From: Leeia speluncae
GTDB lineage: Bacteria > Pseudomonadota > Gammaproteobacteria > Burkholderiales > Leeiaceae
NCBI RefSeq assembly: GCF_020564625.1
Contig: NZ_JAJBZT010000015.1
Coordinates: forward strand, 1 to 54,950
Direction of reading: 5' to 3'
Length of the DNA: 54,950 bases
Program-made: the position numbers and the translations under genes
Notes under the pieces: generated by a model
Databases searched by the model: none
The model's input: the letters and a program-made list of their open reading frames with translations, nothing else
Told to the model about the DNA's origin: nothing
In this document: positions 1 through 8,742 of the stretch, piece after piece
How the letters are laid out: every line of letters begins with the position of its first letter
Numbering within the stretch: position 1 is the stretch's first letter

Positions 1-631
1 CCCACTCAATAAGTTGAGTATTGCTGTTTAGTGGATTGTCTGTTGGTGTAAAGTGTACCTTCTGTGTCTCGAGATTTACAGTGCTTACCCCAAAAGAATC
101 TACTGCTACTATTTCAACTCGTTTTTCTTTTTGTAAGTGATTGAGATGAGTTAATTCTTCTGAGCTCAAGTTGCAAGAAGCTAGTTTATTGTCGATATAC
201 TCTTCGAGATTTAACCAGCCCATTTTTCCGAAACTGCTGATAAACCGTACCTTTTCAGGTGTTAATCGATAAAACTCGAATCCACCAATATTAAGATATA
301 GCGCGCTTTGTGGTATGAGTTTTGAAAATCGGCTTATTTCAATTTCTGATGGCGTAAATGCTTTGGCTTGTCCGAGGATTGTTAAACGCTTAGGGCTAGC
401 TTCTGTTTCTCCTTGTGCTGTAACTAATAAAGAGCATCGAGGATCTGAAACTAGATTTTTGGTATGCTCTGCTAAGTGGCTAATGATGAAAATTGGCATG
501 CCTTGGAAATCTGTGCATAGCTGTATCCAAGAAGCATGAGGATATTGAGGTAGTTGAATTGAGTTTGTTGCTAATGTACCTTCAAAACATGAGCGGATAG
601 TGTATTGAATAGCGTGGCTTGGTATCTTCAT
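1..631 (-). CDS. HugZ/HutZ-like pyridoxamine 5'-phosphate oxidase-fold protein (partial, runs off left edge)
   Basis: My translation of the reverse strand gives an uninterrupted frame of 210 codons from ATG at 631 to the window edge, so the C-terminus is missing. The N-terminal half has the split-barrel FMN-binding pattern of the HugZ/HutZ heme-utilisation family: SHLAEHTKNL and DPRCSLLV near residues 51-70, and a GGF...RLTPEKVRFI stretch near 113-128. The last visible part resembles a shortened DUF2470 domain (HLNHLQ, then VDSFGV), which in HugZ follows the barrel. The start lies 4 bases after the deoR stop, so translation is probably coupled to it. Family members bind FMN or heme and some degrade heme; which applies here cannot be told without the missing end. 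Confidence 0.75.
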   Translation of the reverse strand, partial: MKIPSHAIQYTIRSCFEGTLATNSIQLPQYPHASWIQLCTDFQGMPIFIISHLAEHTKNLVSDPRCSLLVTAQGETEASPKRLTILGQAKAFTPSEIEISRFSKLIPQSALYLNIGGFEFYRLTPEKVRFISSFGKMGWLNLEEYIDNKLASCNLSSEELTHLNHLQKEKRVEIVAVDSFGVSTVNLETQKVHFTPTDNPLNSNTQLIEW

Positions 632-635
632 TTAT

Positions 636-1400
636 TTAGCACAATTTCACTGCTTTTACTGCGTTGGCGAGTTCGGTATAGCCTGGGCATTCTGCTGATT
701 TACTGTTTGTAATTAATAAATCGATTTTTTCAGGAGGACAAAACTGCGCTCTACTGGTTAAACCAATTTTACTTTGATCAGCTAGGATAAAACTCCTGTT
801 TGATTGCTCTGACATGGTTCTAGCAATGTCTGCTTCTTGAAAGTCAAAATTGCATGCTCCTTTTTCTGCATCGATACCAACAGGTGAAAGGATTGCAATA
901 TCCGCATGGTAGCGTCTTAGATCGCTGACTGTGGTGCTGCCCGTAGTAGCAGGGGCGCGCAGAGATATATTTCCACCAAGGAGAATAATCTCACTATTAC
1001 GTTCAGTTACACTGTTTCGCAATTTTAAGGCGATATCAAAAGAATTGGTGATCACTGTGATCCCGCTCAACATACCTAGTTCTTCTGCCACTAATAAATT
1101 GGTAGTGCCTGCATCGAGCATTAGCGTAATCCCTTTGTGCATGTAGGGCAAAATGGATTTTGCTAGTTCTCTCTTGGCTACTACATGGCTATTCACTCTT
1201 TCTGTGATTGGCGCTTCGTCTTCAATCCGAATAATGCCGCCATGCACTCTTTTTAAGAGTCCTTGTTCCTCCATGTTTAGGAGATCCCGGCGCACGGTTT
1301 CTCTTGAAACCCCTAGGTTTGATATGATCTGTTCTATGGTTACACGATCTTGTGTATTAAGTAGTGCTTTGATTCTTTGGTAGCGTTCCTCTTGCCACAT
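636..1400 (-). CDS. DeoR-family transcriptional regulator
   Basis: A 254-residue protein. Residues 1-57 form the DeoR helix-turn-helix (NLGVSRETVRRDL, then a GLLKRVHGG wing). The rest is the DeoRC sensor domain, including LDAGTTN and TNSFDIA, the phosphosugar-binding fold of this family. I chose ATG at 1400 because AAGGTGGG lies just upstream and the family starts close to the helix-turn-helix; an upstream extension of 27 codons reads through the aspS terminator and looks non-coding. DeoR regulators usually respond to a phosphorylated sugar and control nearby catabolic genes, but the only co-directional partner visible is the HugZ-like gene. The target and ligand are unknown. Confidence 0.88.
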   Translation of the reverse strand: MWQEERYQRIKALLNTQDRVTIEQIISNLGVSRETVRRDLLNMEEQGLLKRVHGGIIRIEDEAPITERVNSHVVAKRELAKSILPYMHKGITLMLDAGTTNLLVAEELGMLSGITVITNSFDIALKLRNSVTERNSEIILLGGNISLRAPATTGSTTVSDLRRYHADIAILSPVGIDAEKGACNFDFQEADIARTMSEQSNRSFILADQSKIGLTSRAQFCPPEKIDLLITNSKSAECPGYTELANAVKAVKLC

Positions 1401-1431
1401 ATACCCACCTTTGTTTTTATTCTTTTGATAG

Positions 1432-1464
1432 AAAAAAAGCCGTCCAAACTGTGGACGGCTTTTT
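1432..1464 (-). terminator. Intrinsic terminator after aspS
   Basis: An 8 bp GCCGTCCA/TGGACGGC stem (1439-1446 with 1452-1459) is followed on the minus strand by seven T. It is 19 bases past the aspS stop and only about 30 bases before the deoR start, so it also sits in any deoR leader made from upstream. The other strand has five T, so it may work both ways. Confidence 0.85.
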
Positions 1465-1472
1465 ATTGTACC

Positions 1473-1496
1473 TAGTAACAAATTATTCTGTTACTA
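1473..1496. promoter_or_regulatory. Inverted repeat TAGTAACA-N8-TGTTACTA, possible DeoR operator
   Basis: Perfect 8 bp arms are separated by an 8 bp, nearly palindromic AT spacer. The repeat overlaps the aspS stop codon and lies 73 bp upstream of deoR. The TGTTA half-site resembles sites of other DeoR-family proteins. Assignment to this regulator is inference from position and symmetry. Confidence 0.4.
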
Positions 1497-3288
1497 ATTT
1501 AGGTGTATTTCTAAGCTTAATATGCAACTCACGAAGTTGTTTCTCATCCACTTCATTCGGTGCATTGGTTAATAGACACTGTGCACGTTGTGTTTTCGGG
1601 AATGCAATCACATCACGAATCGATTCTGCGCCGGTCATTAACGTAACTAGTCGATCTAGGCCAAATGCTAAACCGCCGTGTGGAGGTGCGCCAAACTGAA
1701 GGTTATCTAGCAAGAAGCCAAATTTGTTTTGAGCTTCTTCTGGTGAAATTTTCAGTGCATCAAATACTTTCTTTTGTACTTCGGCGCGGTGGATACGGAC
1801 TGAACCGCCGCCAATTTCCCACCCGTTAAGTACCATATCGTAAGCTTTTGCCAAGCATGCGCCTGGATTGCTCACCATTAAGTCTTCATGGCCATCTTTT
1901 GGCGATGTGAATGGGTGGTGACATGCTGTCCAGCGATCATCTTCTTCATCGTGTTCAAACATTGGGAAGTCAATCACCCATAGTGGGCGCCACTCTCTGA
2001 TGAAGTAACCGTTGGCTTCGCCTCTTTCGTGACCAATTTTGATACGCAATGCGCCGATTGATTCATTCACTACTTTGGCTTTGTCTGCGCCAAAGAAGAT
2101 GATGTCGCCATCTTGTGCTTCTGTGCGTTTTAGAATTTCTTCTAATGCCGCAACAGACAAGAATTTTACGATTGGTGATTGAAGACCTGAGTGCTCATCA
2201 TTTGTAACTTTAGTCTTGTCATTTACTTTGATGTAGGCAAGACCTTTTGCACCATAGATGCCTGCAAATTGAGTGTAATCATCAATTTCTTTACGAGAAA
2301 TTGTTGCACCATTTGGTACGCGCAAAGCAACAACGCGGCCGTTTGGCATATCTGCAGCGCCTCTGAAAACCTTGAATTCTTCTGTTTTCATTAGGTCTGT
2401 TAGTTCAGTGAACTTCAGCGTGACACGTAGATCAGGCTTGTCAGAGCCATAAAAATGCATTGCATCTTGGTAGGTCATGCGTGGAAAGTCGCCAAGATCA
2501 ACGCCAATGGCTTCTTTGAAAGTATGTTTTGCCATACTTTCTGTGATATCCATGATCTGATTTTCAGTTAGGAATGAGGTTTCCAAGTCGATCTGTGTGA
2601 ATTCTGGTTGACGGTCAGCACGTAAATCTTCGTCACGGAAACATTTTGTGATTTGATAGTAGCGATCAAAACCAGCAACCATCAATAGCTGTTTGAATAG
2701 TTGTGGAGACTGAGGTAGCGCGAAGAATTGGCCGTCATGAACGCGTGAAGGAACCAGGTAATCACGTGCACCTTCTGGTGTGCTACGTGTCAGCATTGGT
2801 GTTTCGACGTCGATGAAGCCTTGCGCGTCTAGGTAGTTACGGATCAACATCGCAACGCGGTAGCGTAGACGTAAGTTCTTTTGCATTGCTGGGCGACGAA
2901 GGTCTAACACACGGTATGTTAGACGTGTGTTTTCTGATAGATTTTCGTCATCCATCATGAATGGTGGGGTGACAGATGGGTTGAGTACTTCAATCTCATC
3001 TGCAATGACTTCAATTTCACCAGAGATTAGATTTTTGTTGGTTGTGCCTTCTGGGCGAGGGCGTACACGACCTACAATTTTCAAAACAAATTCATTGCGG
3101 ACAGTATCTGCTACTTGGAACGCTGTTTGATTATCTGGATCGCAAACAACTTGAACTAGGCCTTCACGGTCACGCAAATCAATAAATACCACGCCACCAT
3201 GATCGCGGCGACGATGAGTCCAACCGTATAAGGTGACTGTCTGACCAAGGTAGCGGGTATCAATTAGTCCGCAGTAATCTGTTCTCAT
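1483..3288 (-). CDS. aspS: Aspartate--tRNA ligase
   Basis: Class II aminoacyl-tRNA synthetase of 601 residues, close to the roughly 590 of bacterial AspRS. It attaches aspartate to tRNA in the cytoplasm. Visible in order: the N-terminal OB anticodon-binding domain ([22 protein letters not shown]), motif 2 ([20 protein letters not shown]), the bacterial insertion domain with PNGATIS and YIKVND, and motif 3 ([15 protein letters not shown]). I placed the start at ATG 3288 because MRTDYCG matches the usual AspRS N-terminus; the frame extends 21 codons further without similarity. It is the third gene of an fmdB/DUF502/aspS run and ends at a clear terminator. Whether it is discriminating or also charges tRNA-Asn cannot be read directly. 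Confidence 0.98.
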   Translation of the reverse strand: MRTDYCGLIDTRYLGQTVTLYGWTHRRRDHGGVVFIDLRDREGLVQVVCDPDNQTAFQVADTVRNEFVLKIVGRVRPRPEGTTNKNLISGEIEVIADEIEVLNPSVTPPFMMDDENLSENTRLTYRVLDLRRPAMQKNLRLRYRVAMLIRNYLDAQGFIDVETPMLTRSTPEGARDYLVPSRVHDGQFFALPQSPQLFKQLLMVAGFDRYYQITKCFRDEDLRADRQPEFTQIDLETSFLTENQIMDITESMAKHTFKEAIGVDLGDFPRMTYQDAMHFYGSDKPDLRVTLKFTELTDLMKTEEFKVFRGAADMPNGRVVALRVPNGATISRKEIDDYTQFAGIYGAKGLAYIKVNDKTKVTNDEHSGLQSPIVKFLSVAALEEILKRTEAQDGDIIFFGADKAKVVNESIGALRIKIGHERGEANGYFIREWRPLWVIDFPMFEHDEEDDRWTACHHPFTSPKDGHEDLMVSNPGACLAKAYDMVLNGWEIGGGSVRIHRAEVQKKVFDALKISPEEAQNKFGFLLDNLQFGAPPHGGLAFGLDRLVTLMTGAESIRDVIAFPKTQRAQCLLTNAPNEVDEKQLRELHIKLRNTPKLVTE

Positions 3289-3375
3289 TCTTTTAAAACT
3301 CTCTATCAAAAATGACGCTATTTGGATAATTACTTGTTTGCTATTGAGCATTGGCTCAAGCGTATAACTAAATTC

Positions 3376-4035
3376 TTAGTGTTCTTCTTTGTGAGGGTGT
3401 GCACCGGGTTTTGGGGCGACAACACCCATCGATATGATGTATTTCAATGCCTCATCCACCGACATCTCTAATTCTTTTGTTTCTGATTTAGGAACAATCA
3501 AGAAAAAGCCTGATGTTGGGTTTGGCGTGGTTGGCACATAGACGCTAACCATATCTGGCGGCAGTATTTCAGCCACTTCTCCTGTTGGTGTACCTGTTTG
3601 AAATGCAATGGTCCAACTCCCTTGATGCGGGTAGTGGACGAGCAATGCTTTACGAAAGGCTTGGCCGTTACTAGAGAGTAGGGTGTCTGAAACTTGCTTG
3701 ACACTACTGTAAATTGTTTTGAAAACTGGGATTTTGCTGAGTACATTTTCCCAGAGAATGTAAATCCGTTTGCCAAGAATATTGGAAACGGTTAATCCTG
3801 TTAGCAATAGTACCAACAGTGTAATGACAACGCCTAAGCCGGGTAATCCTTTAACTTGCCCAAAAAGTGGTAGGTTAAATTGGATTAAAGACTCTGGCTG
3901 CCATTGTGGTGGGAGCCAATGAAAGATCCCATCTAAGGTTCCAATAATTAATTGGAGTACCCAAAGTGTAATCACCATCGGTACCCAAATTAATAGGCCA
4001 GTTAGAAGGTATTTTCGAAGTCTGATTAGTGACAT
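3376..4035 (-). CDS. DUF502 family membrane protein
   Basis: A 219-residue inner-membrane protein. Two hydrophobic helices lie near residues 10-30 and 55-77, followed by a soluble beta-rich part with the family pattern around KIPVFKTIYSSVKQ and FQTGTPTGE, and a charged, histidine-containing tail (KPGAHPHKEEH). ATG 4035 is chosen because MSLIRLRKYLLTG is the usual DUF502 N-terminus. It overlaps the end of the fmdB-like gene by 10 bases and precedes aspS by 87 bases, so the three are probably co-transcribed. The molecular role of DUF502 proteins is not established. Confidence 0.9.
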   Translation of the reverse strand: MSLIRLRKYLLTGLLIWVPMVITLWVLQLIIGTLDGIFHWLPPQWQPESLIQFNLPLFGQVKGLPGLGVVITLLVLLLTGLTVSNILGKRIYILWENVLSKIPVFKTIYSSVKQVSDTLLSSNGQAFRKALLVHYPHQGSWTIAFQTGTPTGEVAEILPPDMVSVYVPTTPNPTSGFFLIVPKSETKELEMSVDEALKYIISMGVVAPKPGAHPHKEEH

Positions 4036-4337
4036 CCGCAACCACCTGAGGTTCCACAAGCGGGGGCGCTTGCTGTCGTTGTGCTAGTGGTTTCTGTTGT
4101 TGTTGATTCTGCAGGCTTTGGTGAGGTTGCGTTTACTGTAGCCGAGCTAGAAGAACCACCTCTAAAGTCGGTCACGTACCAGCCAGATCCTTTTAGTTGA
4201 AAACCAGCCGCGGTTAGTTGCTTGGAGAAGCAGGGCTGTTTGCATTCAGGACAGTCTGTTAGTGGTGCATCAGAAATCTTTTGCAGCACGTCCTTGGCAA
4301 AACCGCAGCTGCTGCAACGATATGCGTAAATTGGCAT
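4026..4337 (-). CDS. FmdB-family zinc ribbon protein
   Basis: A 103-residue protein. Residues 1-42 carry the FmdB/CxxC_CxxC regulatory zinc ribbon: MPIYAYRCSSCG with CxxC at 8-11 and CPEC later. A GSGWYVTDFRG segment follows, as in longer family members, then a low-complexity Ser/Thr/Ala linker and a Cys/Gly-rich end (GTSGGCGCH). Family members are annotated as putative regulators, but no function is proven. It is the first gene of the run into DUF502 and aspS, and an AGAGG ribosome site precedes its ATG. Confidence 0.9.
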   Translation of the reverse strand: MPIYAYRCSSCGFAKDVLQKISDAPLTDCPECKQPCFSKQLTAAGFQLKGSGWYVTDFRGGSSSSATVNATSPKPAESTTTETTSTTTASAPACGTSGGCGCH

Positions 4338-4370
4338 GCTAAACCTCTAAGTTACAATTACAAACTTTAG

Positions 4371-4376
4371 ATTATA
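4371..4376 (-). promoter_or_regulatory. TATAAT -10 element for the fmdB-DUF502-aspS run
   Basis: A perfect TATAAT in the context TTTCAGGTATAATC lies 34 bases upstream of the fmdB-like start. No good -35 box is seen at 16-18 bp. The same TTCAGGTATAATC string occurs upstream of rimO at 48707-48719. Confidence 0.45.
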
Positions 4377-4421
4377 CCTGAAATTGATATGAGGTAGATT
4401 ATTCGAGAGGGTTTGGTAAGT

Positions 4422-4495
4422 AAAAACACCACCATTTTGGGTGAGTTCTTCAGCTATGTTTTAAAAACATCAGCTGAGTCACGAAAATGGTGGTG
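4422..4495 (-). terminator. Large nested hairpin after eda, probable terminator
   Basis: Three nested inverted repeats share one axis: CACCACCATTTT (4427-4438) with AAAATGGTGGTG (4484-4495), GTGA (4441-4444) with TCAC (4479-4482), and CAGCT-ATGTTTT with AAAACATCAGCTG (about 4451-4475). On the minus strand the structure ends in five T. It is about 32 bases past the eda stop and is much larger than a normal terminator. Confidence 0.65.
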
Positions 4496-4526
4496 CTTTA
4501 TAGGTGTTTTTTACTTGTATTCTTGT

Positions 4527-5150
4527 TTAACCACGTAGAGAAGCTGCTTCTTTCGCTAGGCGTGTAATTTCATCCCAGTTTTTGCTTGCAATGGCTTCTT
4601 TCGGTGTTAGCCAAGATCCACCAATACATACAACGTTTGGCAATTTTAGAAAATCTGGTGCGGTTTGCGGGGAGATTCCACCTGTTGGGCAGAATTTAAT
4701 CTCTGGTAATGGGCCTCTAATGGCTTCTAGTAATTTCACGCCACCCGCAGGTACTGCAGGGAATAGTTTTAACACTGCAAAGCCGGCGTCTCGGGCAACC
4801 ATTGCTTCTGAAGGTGTCATGACGCCTGGTAAAAATGGTAGGCCGCTTTTTTTTATGCTTTCAAGGAATGCCGGTGTGCTGCCAGGACTAACACCAAAGC
4901 TGGCGCCTGCCTCGATCACTGCATCTAGCTGACTGGCAGTGGTGATCGTGCCAGCGCCGAGAATGGCATCTGGCACTTCTGCTTTAATTAACTTAATTGC
5001 TTCTAGTGCTTTTGGCGTGCGTAGTGTCACTTCTAGCGTTCTAATTCCACCAGCAACTAGCGCTTGGGCAAGTGGGACGGCAGTGTCTAAATCATCAATG
5101 ACGATAACAGGCATTACCGTTGTTGCTGCAATAATTTGATCGAGTGTCAT
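4527..5150 (-). CDS. eda: 2-dehydro-3-deoxy-phosphogluconate (KDPG) aldolase
   Basis: A 207-residue class I aldolase, normal length. It cleaves KDPG to pyruvate and glyceraldehyde-3-phosphate, the last step of the Entner-Doudoroff pathway; many members also cleave 4-hydroxy-2-oxoglutarate. The Schiff-base lysine is K128 in AVLKLFPA, and the general acid/base is E40 in TLEVTLRT. The phosphate-binding loop CPTGGIS is at 154-160. An AGAGG ribosome site lies upstream of ATG 5150. It follows edd by 21 bases and is surely co-transcribed with it. An unusually large hairpin follows the gene. Confidence 0.97.
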   Translation of the reverse strand: MTLDQIIAATTVMPVIVIDDLDTAVPLAQALVAGGIRTLEVTLRTPKALEAIKLIKAEVPDAILGAGTITTASQLDAVIEAGASFGVSPGSTPAFLESIKKSGLPFLPGVMTPSEAMVARDAGFAVLKLFPAVPAGGVKLLEAIRGPLPEIKFCPTGGISPQTAPDFLKLPNVVCIGGSWLTPKEAIASKNWDEITRLAKEAASLRG

Positions 5151-5171
5151 GCGGTTAAGCCTCTTTCTCTA

Positions 5172-6986
5172 TTAGTCTTGGAAGCCAAAGGTCATTGCGC
5201 CAGCTTCTGCATCACCTGCCATTTGTCTTAGACCTGTGAATAGCTCGCGTCCAAATCCAAATTGGTTGTTGGTTAAATTTGCTGAAGCAATTTCACGCGT
5301 TGCCCATTCATTTGCGTCTACGTCAGCGGTTACGGTTCCGGCTTCTGCATCTAAGGTAATGATGTCACCGTTACGTACTTTTCCTAGTGGTCCACCTGAC
5401 AGTACTTCGGGGCTCATGTGAATGGCTGCAGGAACCTTGCCTGATGCGCCGGACATACGTCCGTCCGTTACTAGTGCAACTTTAAAGCCTCTTTCTTGAA
5501 GTACGGCTAAGGTTGGTGTTAGCTTGTGAAGTTCTGGCATGCCATTCGCTTTTGGTCCTTGGAAGCGAATCACTGCAATAAAGTCTTTTTCAAGTTCACC
5601 ACGCTTAAATGCGGCAAGTAGCTCGTCTTGATGATCAAAGATCACTGCAGGGGCGGTTACTTTGCGATGCTCAGGTGCGACGGCAGAGATTTTAATCACT
5701 GAGCGGCCAAGATTGCCGGCAAGTAGGCGTAGCCCGCCATCTGCACTAAATGGTGTTTTTGCGCTGGCGATTACTGTGTCGTCACCACTGGTTGTGGCGC
5801 CATCTTTCCAAGCTAGTTCACCGTCAACTAGTGTTGGTTCTTGCGTGTAATTGGAAAGACCTTTGCCAACAACGGTTTGCACGTCTTCATGTAATAAACC
5901 GGCACTAATTAGCTCTCTGATGAGTAGTGCCATTCCACCTGCGGCATGGAAGTGGTTAACGTCTGCTTTGCCGTTTGGATAGACTTTTGCCAGTAATGGT
6001 ACGACTGCTGATAGTTCACTGAAATCATCCCAGTTAATTTCAATGCCAGCAGCTTTTGCAATGGCTGGTAAGTGGATGGCGTGATTGGTGGAGCCGCCAG
6101 TTGCCAGTAAACCAACAATACCGTTAACAATGCTTTCTACTGTAATGATGTCAGAAGTAGAGATGCCTTCTTGGCTTAGTTTGATGGCTTGAACGGTAGC
6201 TGCTTCTGTGAGTGCATGGCGAAGAGGGGTGTTTGGCGTAACGAATGCAGAGCCAGGCATGTGTAAGCCCATAATCTCCATCAGCATTTGGTTGCTGTTT
6301 GCTGTGCCGTAGAAGGTACAGGTGCCTTCGCTATGGTAAGAGCCCATTTCGGATTCTAGCAATGCATCGCGACCCACTTTGCCTTCTGCGTACAGTTGGC
6401 GAATCTTTGCTTTTTCAGAGTTTGAAATGCCTGAAGTCATTGGGCCTGCTGGCACAAAGACAGCCGGAAGGTGGCCAAAACGCAATGCACCAATTAAAAG
6501 ACCTGGAACGATTTTGTCGCAGACACCAAGGTAAAGTGCTCCGTCAAATACATGATGAGATAAGGCAATTGCAGTGCTCATTGCAATAATGTCGCGGCTA
6601 AACAGGGATAGTTCCATGCCTGGTTGGCCTTGTGTGACGCCATCGCACATGGCTGGTGTGCCGCCAGCAACTTGTGCTGTTGCGTTGCTTTTTCTTGCTG
6701 CGGCTTTGATGATCTCTGGATACCCAGCATAAGGCTGATGAGCAGAAAGCATGTCGTTATAAGCGGTAACGATACCAATATTCGGTGCCTTTGCAGCTTT
6801 TAGTACTAATTTATCATTCTGCGGCATGGCGGCATAAGCGTGTGCAACGTTGGTGCAAGAAATATGATCGCGAGTAACGCCATTTTGTTTGGCTGCTTTC
6901 ATCCTTGCTTCGTAGCGTGCTCGGCTTTGGGCGCTGCGTTCTTTGATCCGTTCAGTAACGGCAATTAGTGTGCTGTGCAAAGGCAT
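5172..6986 (-). CDS. edd: Phosphogluconate dehydratase
   Basis: A 604-residue protein of the IlvD/Edd family, full length (E. coli Edd is about 603). It dehydrates 6-phosphogluconate to KDPG and needs a 4Fe-4S cluster. Conserved blocks: [19 protein letters not shown] near residues 114-132, [11 protein letters not shown] near 153-163 and [16 protein letters not shown] near 217-232, supplying the cluster cysteines. [18 protein letters not shown] block lies towards the C-terminus. It is the first gene of edd-eda and is transcribed divergently from zwf. A strong promoter with an inverted repeat over its start point lies just upstream. Confidence 0.97.
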   Translation of the reverse strand: MPLHSTLIAVTERIKERSAQSRARYEARMKAAKQNGVTRDHISCTNVAHAYAAMPQNDKLVLKAAKAPNIGIVTAYNDMLSAHQPYAGYPEIIKAAARKSNATAQVAGGTPAMCDGVTQGQPGMELSLFSRDIIAMSTAIALSHHVFDGALYLGVCDKIVPGLLIGALRFGHLPAVFVPAGPMTSGISNSEKAKIRQLYAEGKVGRDALLESEMGSYHSEGTCTFYGTANSNQMLMEIMGLHMPGSAFVTPNTPLRHALTEAATVQAIKLSQEGISTSDIITVESIVNGIVGLLATGGSTNHAIHLPAIAKAAGIEINWDDFSELSAVVPLLAKVYPNGKADVNHFHAAGGMALLIRELISAGLLHEDVQTVVGKGLSNYTQEPTLVDGELAWKDGATTSGDDTVIASAKTPFSADGGLRLLAGNLGRSVIKISAVAPEHRKVTAPAVIFDHQDELLAAFKRGELEKDFIAVIRFQGPKANGMPELHKLTPTLAVLQERGFKVALVTDGRMSGASGKVPAAIHMSPEVLSGGPLGKVRNGDIITLDAEAGTVTADVDANEWATREIASANLTNNQFGFGRELFTGLRQMAGDAEAGAMTFGFQD

Positions 6987-7000
6987 GGTCGTAATTCTCT

Positions 7001-7015
7001 TGTAGGATAACTACA
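7001..7015. promoter_or_regulatory. Putative HexR operator 1 (edd side)
   Basis: TGTAGGATAACTACA has perfect TGTAG/CTACA arms around five bases. It lies just downstream of the edd -10 box and 15 bases upstream of the edd start codon, where a bound repressor would block initiation. It shares GTAG, ATAACTACA and length with a second site at 7148. It fits the TGTA...TACA form of the HexR operator known from Shewanella, and a hexR gene lies in the same cluster. Confidence 0.65.
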
Positions 7016-7043
7016 TTTAACGTCATGACGATCAAAGTGTCAA
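7015..7043 (-). promoter_or_regulatory. edd-eda promoter
   Basis: On the minus strand a consensus TTGACA (7038-7043) and TTAAAT (7015-7020) are separated by exactly 17 bases. Transcription would start near 7008, inside operator 1. This gives a simple repression geometry for edd-eda. Confidence 0.65.
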
Positions 7044-7147
7044 GGTGAAATTCTGTACAGTAAAAGTGAATTTACCTATGCAAATATCACGTAAAGGTAT
7101 GTATTTGCTGGTTTATTTGATTCTGCTGGACAGTTGTTGTTTTTAAA

Positions 7148-7162
7148 AGTAGTATAACTACA
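7148..7162. promoter_or_regulatory. Putative HexR operator 2 (zwf side)
   Basis: AGTAGTATAACTACA has GTAGT/ACTAC arms around ATA and matches operator 1 at 13 of 15 positions. It is 114 bp upstream of zwf. A TATAAC hexamer inside it could be a -10 box, but no convincing -35 is seen. The rest of the 290 bp region between edd and zwf shows no reading frame. Confidence 0.6.
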
Positions 7163-7276
7163 TAAGATGCTTATCCGTATGGGTACTCATTGCACTCAAA
7201 ATTGGTAATCTGCCATTTTGCTGGTAATAATTAAGCTATAGCACATGAATGTGTATAAGTAGAGAGGAAGTGCACG

Positions 7277-8737
7277 GTGTCAACGACTCAATCTTTTAAT
7301 ATGGTCTTGTTTGGTGGAACTGGCGATCTTGTGATGCGCAAGTTACTACCTGCTTTATATCAAGCGCATCGTTCTGGTAGTTTGGGCGTTGGCCGTATTC
7401 TCTGCTTAGGGCGTCGTGATTTTAGCCAGGATGACTATCTATCTCAGGTTACTGGCAAAGCAAAAGAATTTTTGCCTAAGTCTGATTGGTCTGATGAGGT
7501 TTGGGCTACTTTTGCTGCACGCATCGCTTATGTCAAAGTGGATGCTGAAAATGCTGAAGATTACCCAGCTTTGAAAACTGCTGTTGACGAAGTGCCTGCG
7601 GAAGTAACCGTATATTATCTCTCTACAAGCCCTTCATTATTTACCGGTATTTGCCAAAACTTGGCCGCCCAACAAATGAATGGTGACAATGTCCGTGTTG
7701 TGTTGGAAAAACCGCTTGGTCATGATCTTAGTTCTAGCAATGAGATTAACCAATCAGTTGGCCGTTTCTTCAAAGAAAACCAAATTTATCGCATTGACCA
7801 TTATCTAGGTAAAGAGTCGGTACAAAACCTGATGGCACTACGTTTTGGTAATGCGCTATTTGACCCGCTCTGGAGAAGAGAGTGGATCAGCGATGTTCAA
7901 ATTACGATTGCTGAAGAAGTTGGCATCGAAAAGCGTGGTGGTTTTTATGACCATACTGGCGCACTAAAAGATATGGTGCAAAACCATTTGCTTCAAATGC
8001 TTTGCTTTGTCGCAATGGAGCCGCCATTTAGCTTAGATTCTGATGCGATTCGGGATGAAAAGTTAAAAGTGCTTCGTGCCTTAGTGCCATATTCTCAAGA
8101 AGACGTGCTAACCAAAACGGTACGCGGTCAATATAAAGCTGGTGCATCACGTGGACAACCTGTGGTTGGCTACTTGCAAGAAGACGGTGTTGCAACAGAA
8201 AGTAAAACAGAAACTTTTGTGGCGCTGCGCTGTGAAATTGCAAACTGGCGTTGGGCTGGCGTGCCATTCTTCCTTCGAACCGGTAAGCGTATGGCCGACC
8301 GCCTAGCCGAAATTGTGATTAATTTCCGCGATGTTCCTCATCAAATCTTCCCTGCGCCAGGTGGTATTAGTTCTCCTAATAAGTTGGTGATTCGCTTACA
8401 GCCCGAAGAGCACATGAAGCTCTACTTCTTGGCCAAAGCGCCTGGTGACAATATGCGCTTACAACAAGTGCACTTGGACCTGGATTTTGCGGCGAGTTCT
8501 TCTATCCGCCGTGCGGATGCTTATGAGCGACTATTGTTAGATACCATTCGCGGCAATCTTTCCTTATTTGTGCGTCAAGATGAACTTGAGCAGGCGTGGA
8601 AATGGGTTGAGCCAATCATGTCTGTTTGGTCTCAAGATGGAAGTGCGCCTAAGCCGTATACTGCTGGTACTTGGGGACCTGCAGCTTCTTCTGCGTTGTT
8701 ATCTCGTGATGGTTTGTCTTGGCATGAAGAGGCATAA
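7277..8737 (+). CDS. zwf: Glucose-6-phosphate 1-dehydrogenase
   Basis: A 486-residue enzyme of usual length. It oxidises glucose-6-phosphate to 6-phosphogluconolactone with reduction of NAD(P)+. The Rossmann loop GGTGDL is at residues 13-18, the active-site signature RIDHYLGKE at 172-180, and the catalytic histidine is most likely H237 in MVQNHLLQ. The start is GTG at 7277, with AGAGAGGAAG 7-16 bases upstream; no in-frame ATG precedes it. First gene of zwf-pgl-glk-hexR-pgi; the pgl start is 5 bases after its stop. HexR-like sites in the divergent region suggest control by 2-keto-3-deoxy-phosphogluconate, as for HexR elsewhere. Confidence 0.98.
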   Translation: MSTTQSFNMVLFGGTGDLVMRKLLPALYQAHRSGSLGVGRILCLGRRDFSQDDYLSQVTGKAKEFLPKSDWSDEVWATFAARIAYVKVDAENAEDYPALKTAVDEVPAEVTVYYLSTSPSLFTGICQNLAAQQMNGDNVRVVLEKPLGHDLSSSNEINQSVGRFFKENQIYRIDHYLGKESVQNLMALRFGNALFDPLWRREWISDVQITIAEEVGIEKRGGFYDHTGALKDMVQNHLLQMLCFVAMEPPFSLDSDAIRDEKLKVLRALVPYSQEDVLTKTVRGQYKAGASRGQPVVGYLQEDGVATESKTETFVALRCEIANWRWAGVPFFLRTGKRMADRLAEIVINFRDVPHQIFPAPGGISSPNKLVIRLQPEEHMKLYFLAKAPGDNMRLQQVHLDLDFAASSSIRRADAYERLLLDTIRGNLSLFVRQDELEQAWKWVEPIMSVWSQDGSAPKPYTAGTWGPAASSALLSRDGLSWHEEA

Positions 8738-8742
8738 GCAAG

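Noticed and set aside
1439-1459. Neisseria DNA uptake sequence pair at the aspS terminator
   Set aside because: GCCGTCCA shares only the first six bases with GCCGTCTGAA, and no other copy was noticed in the window.
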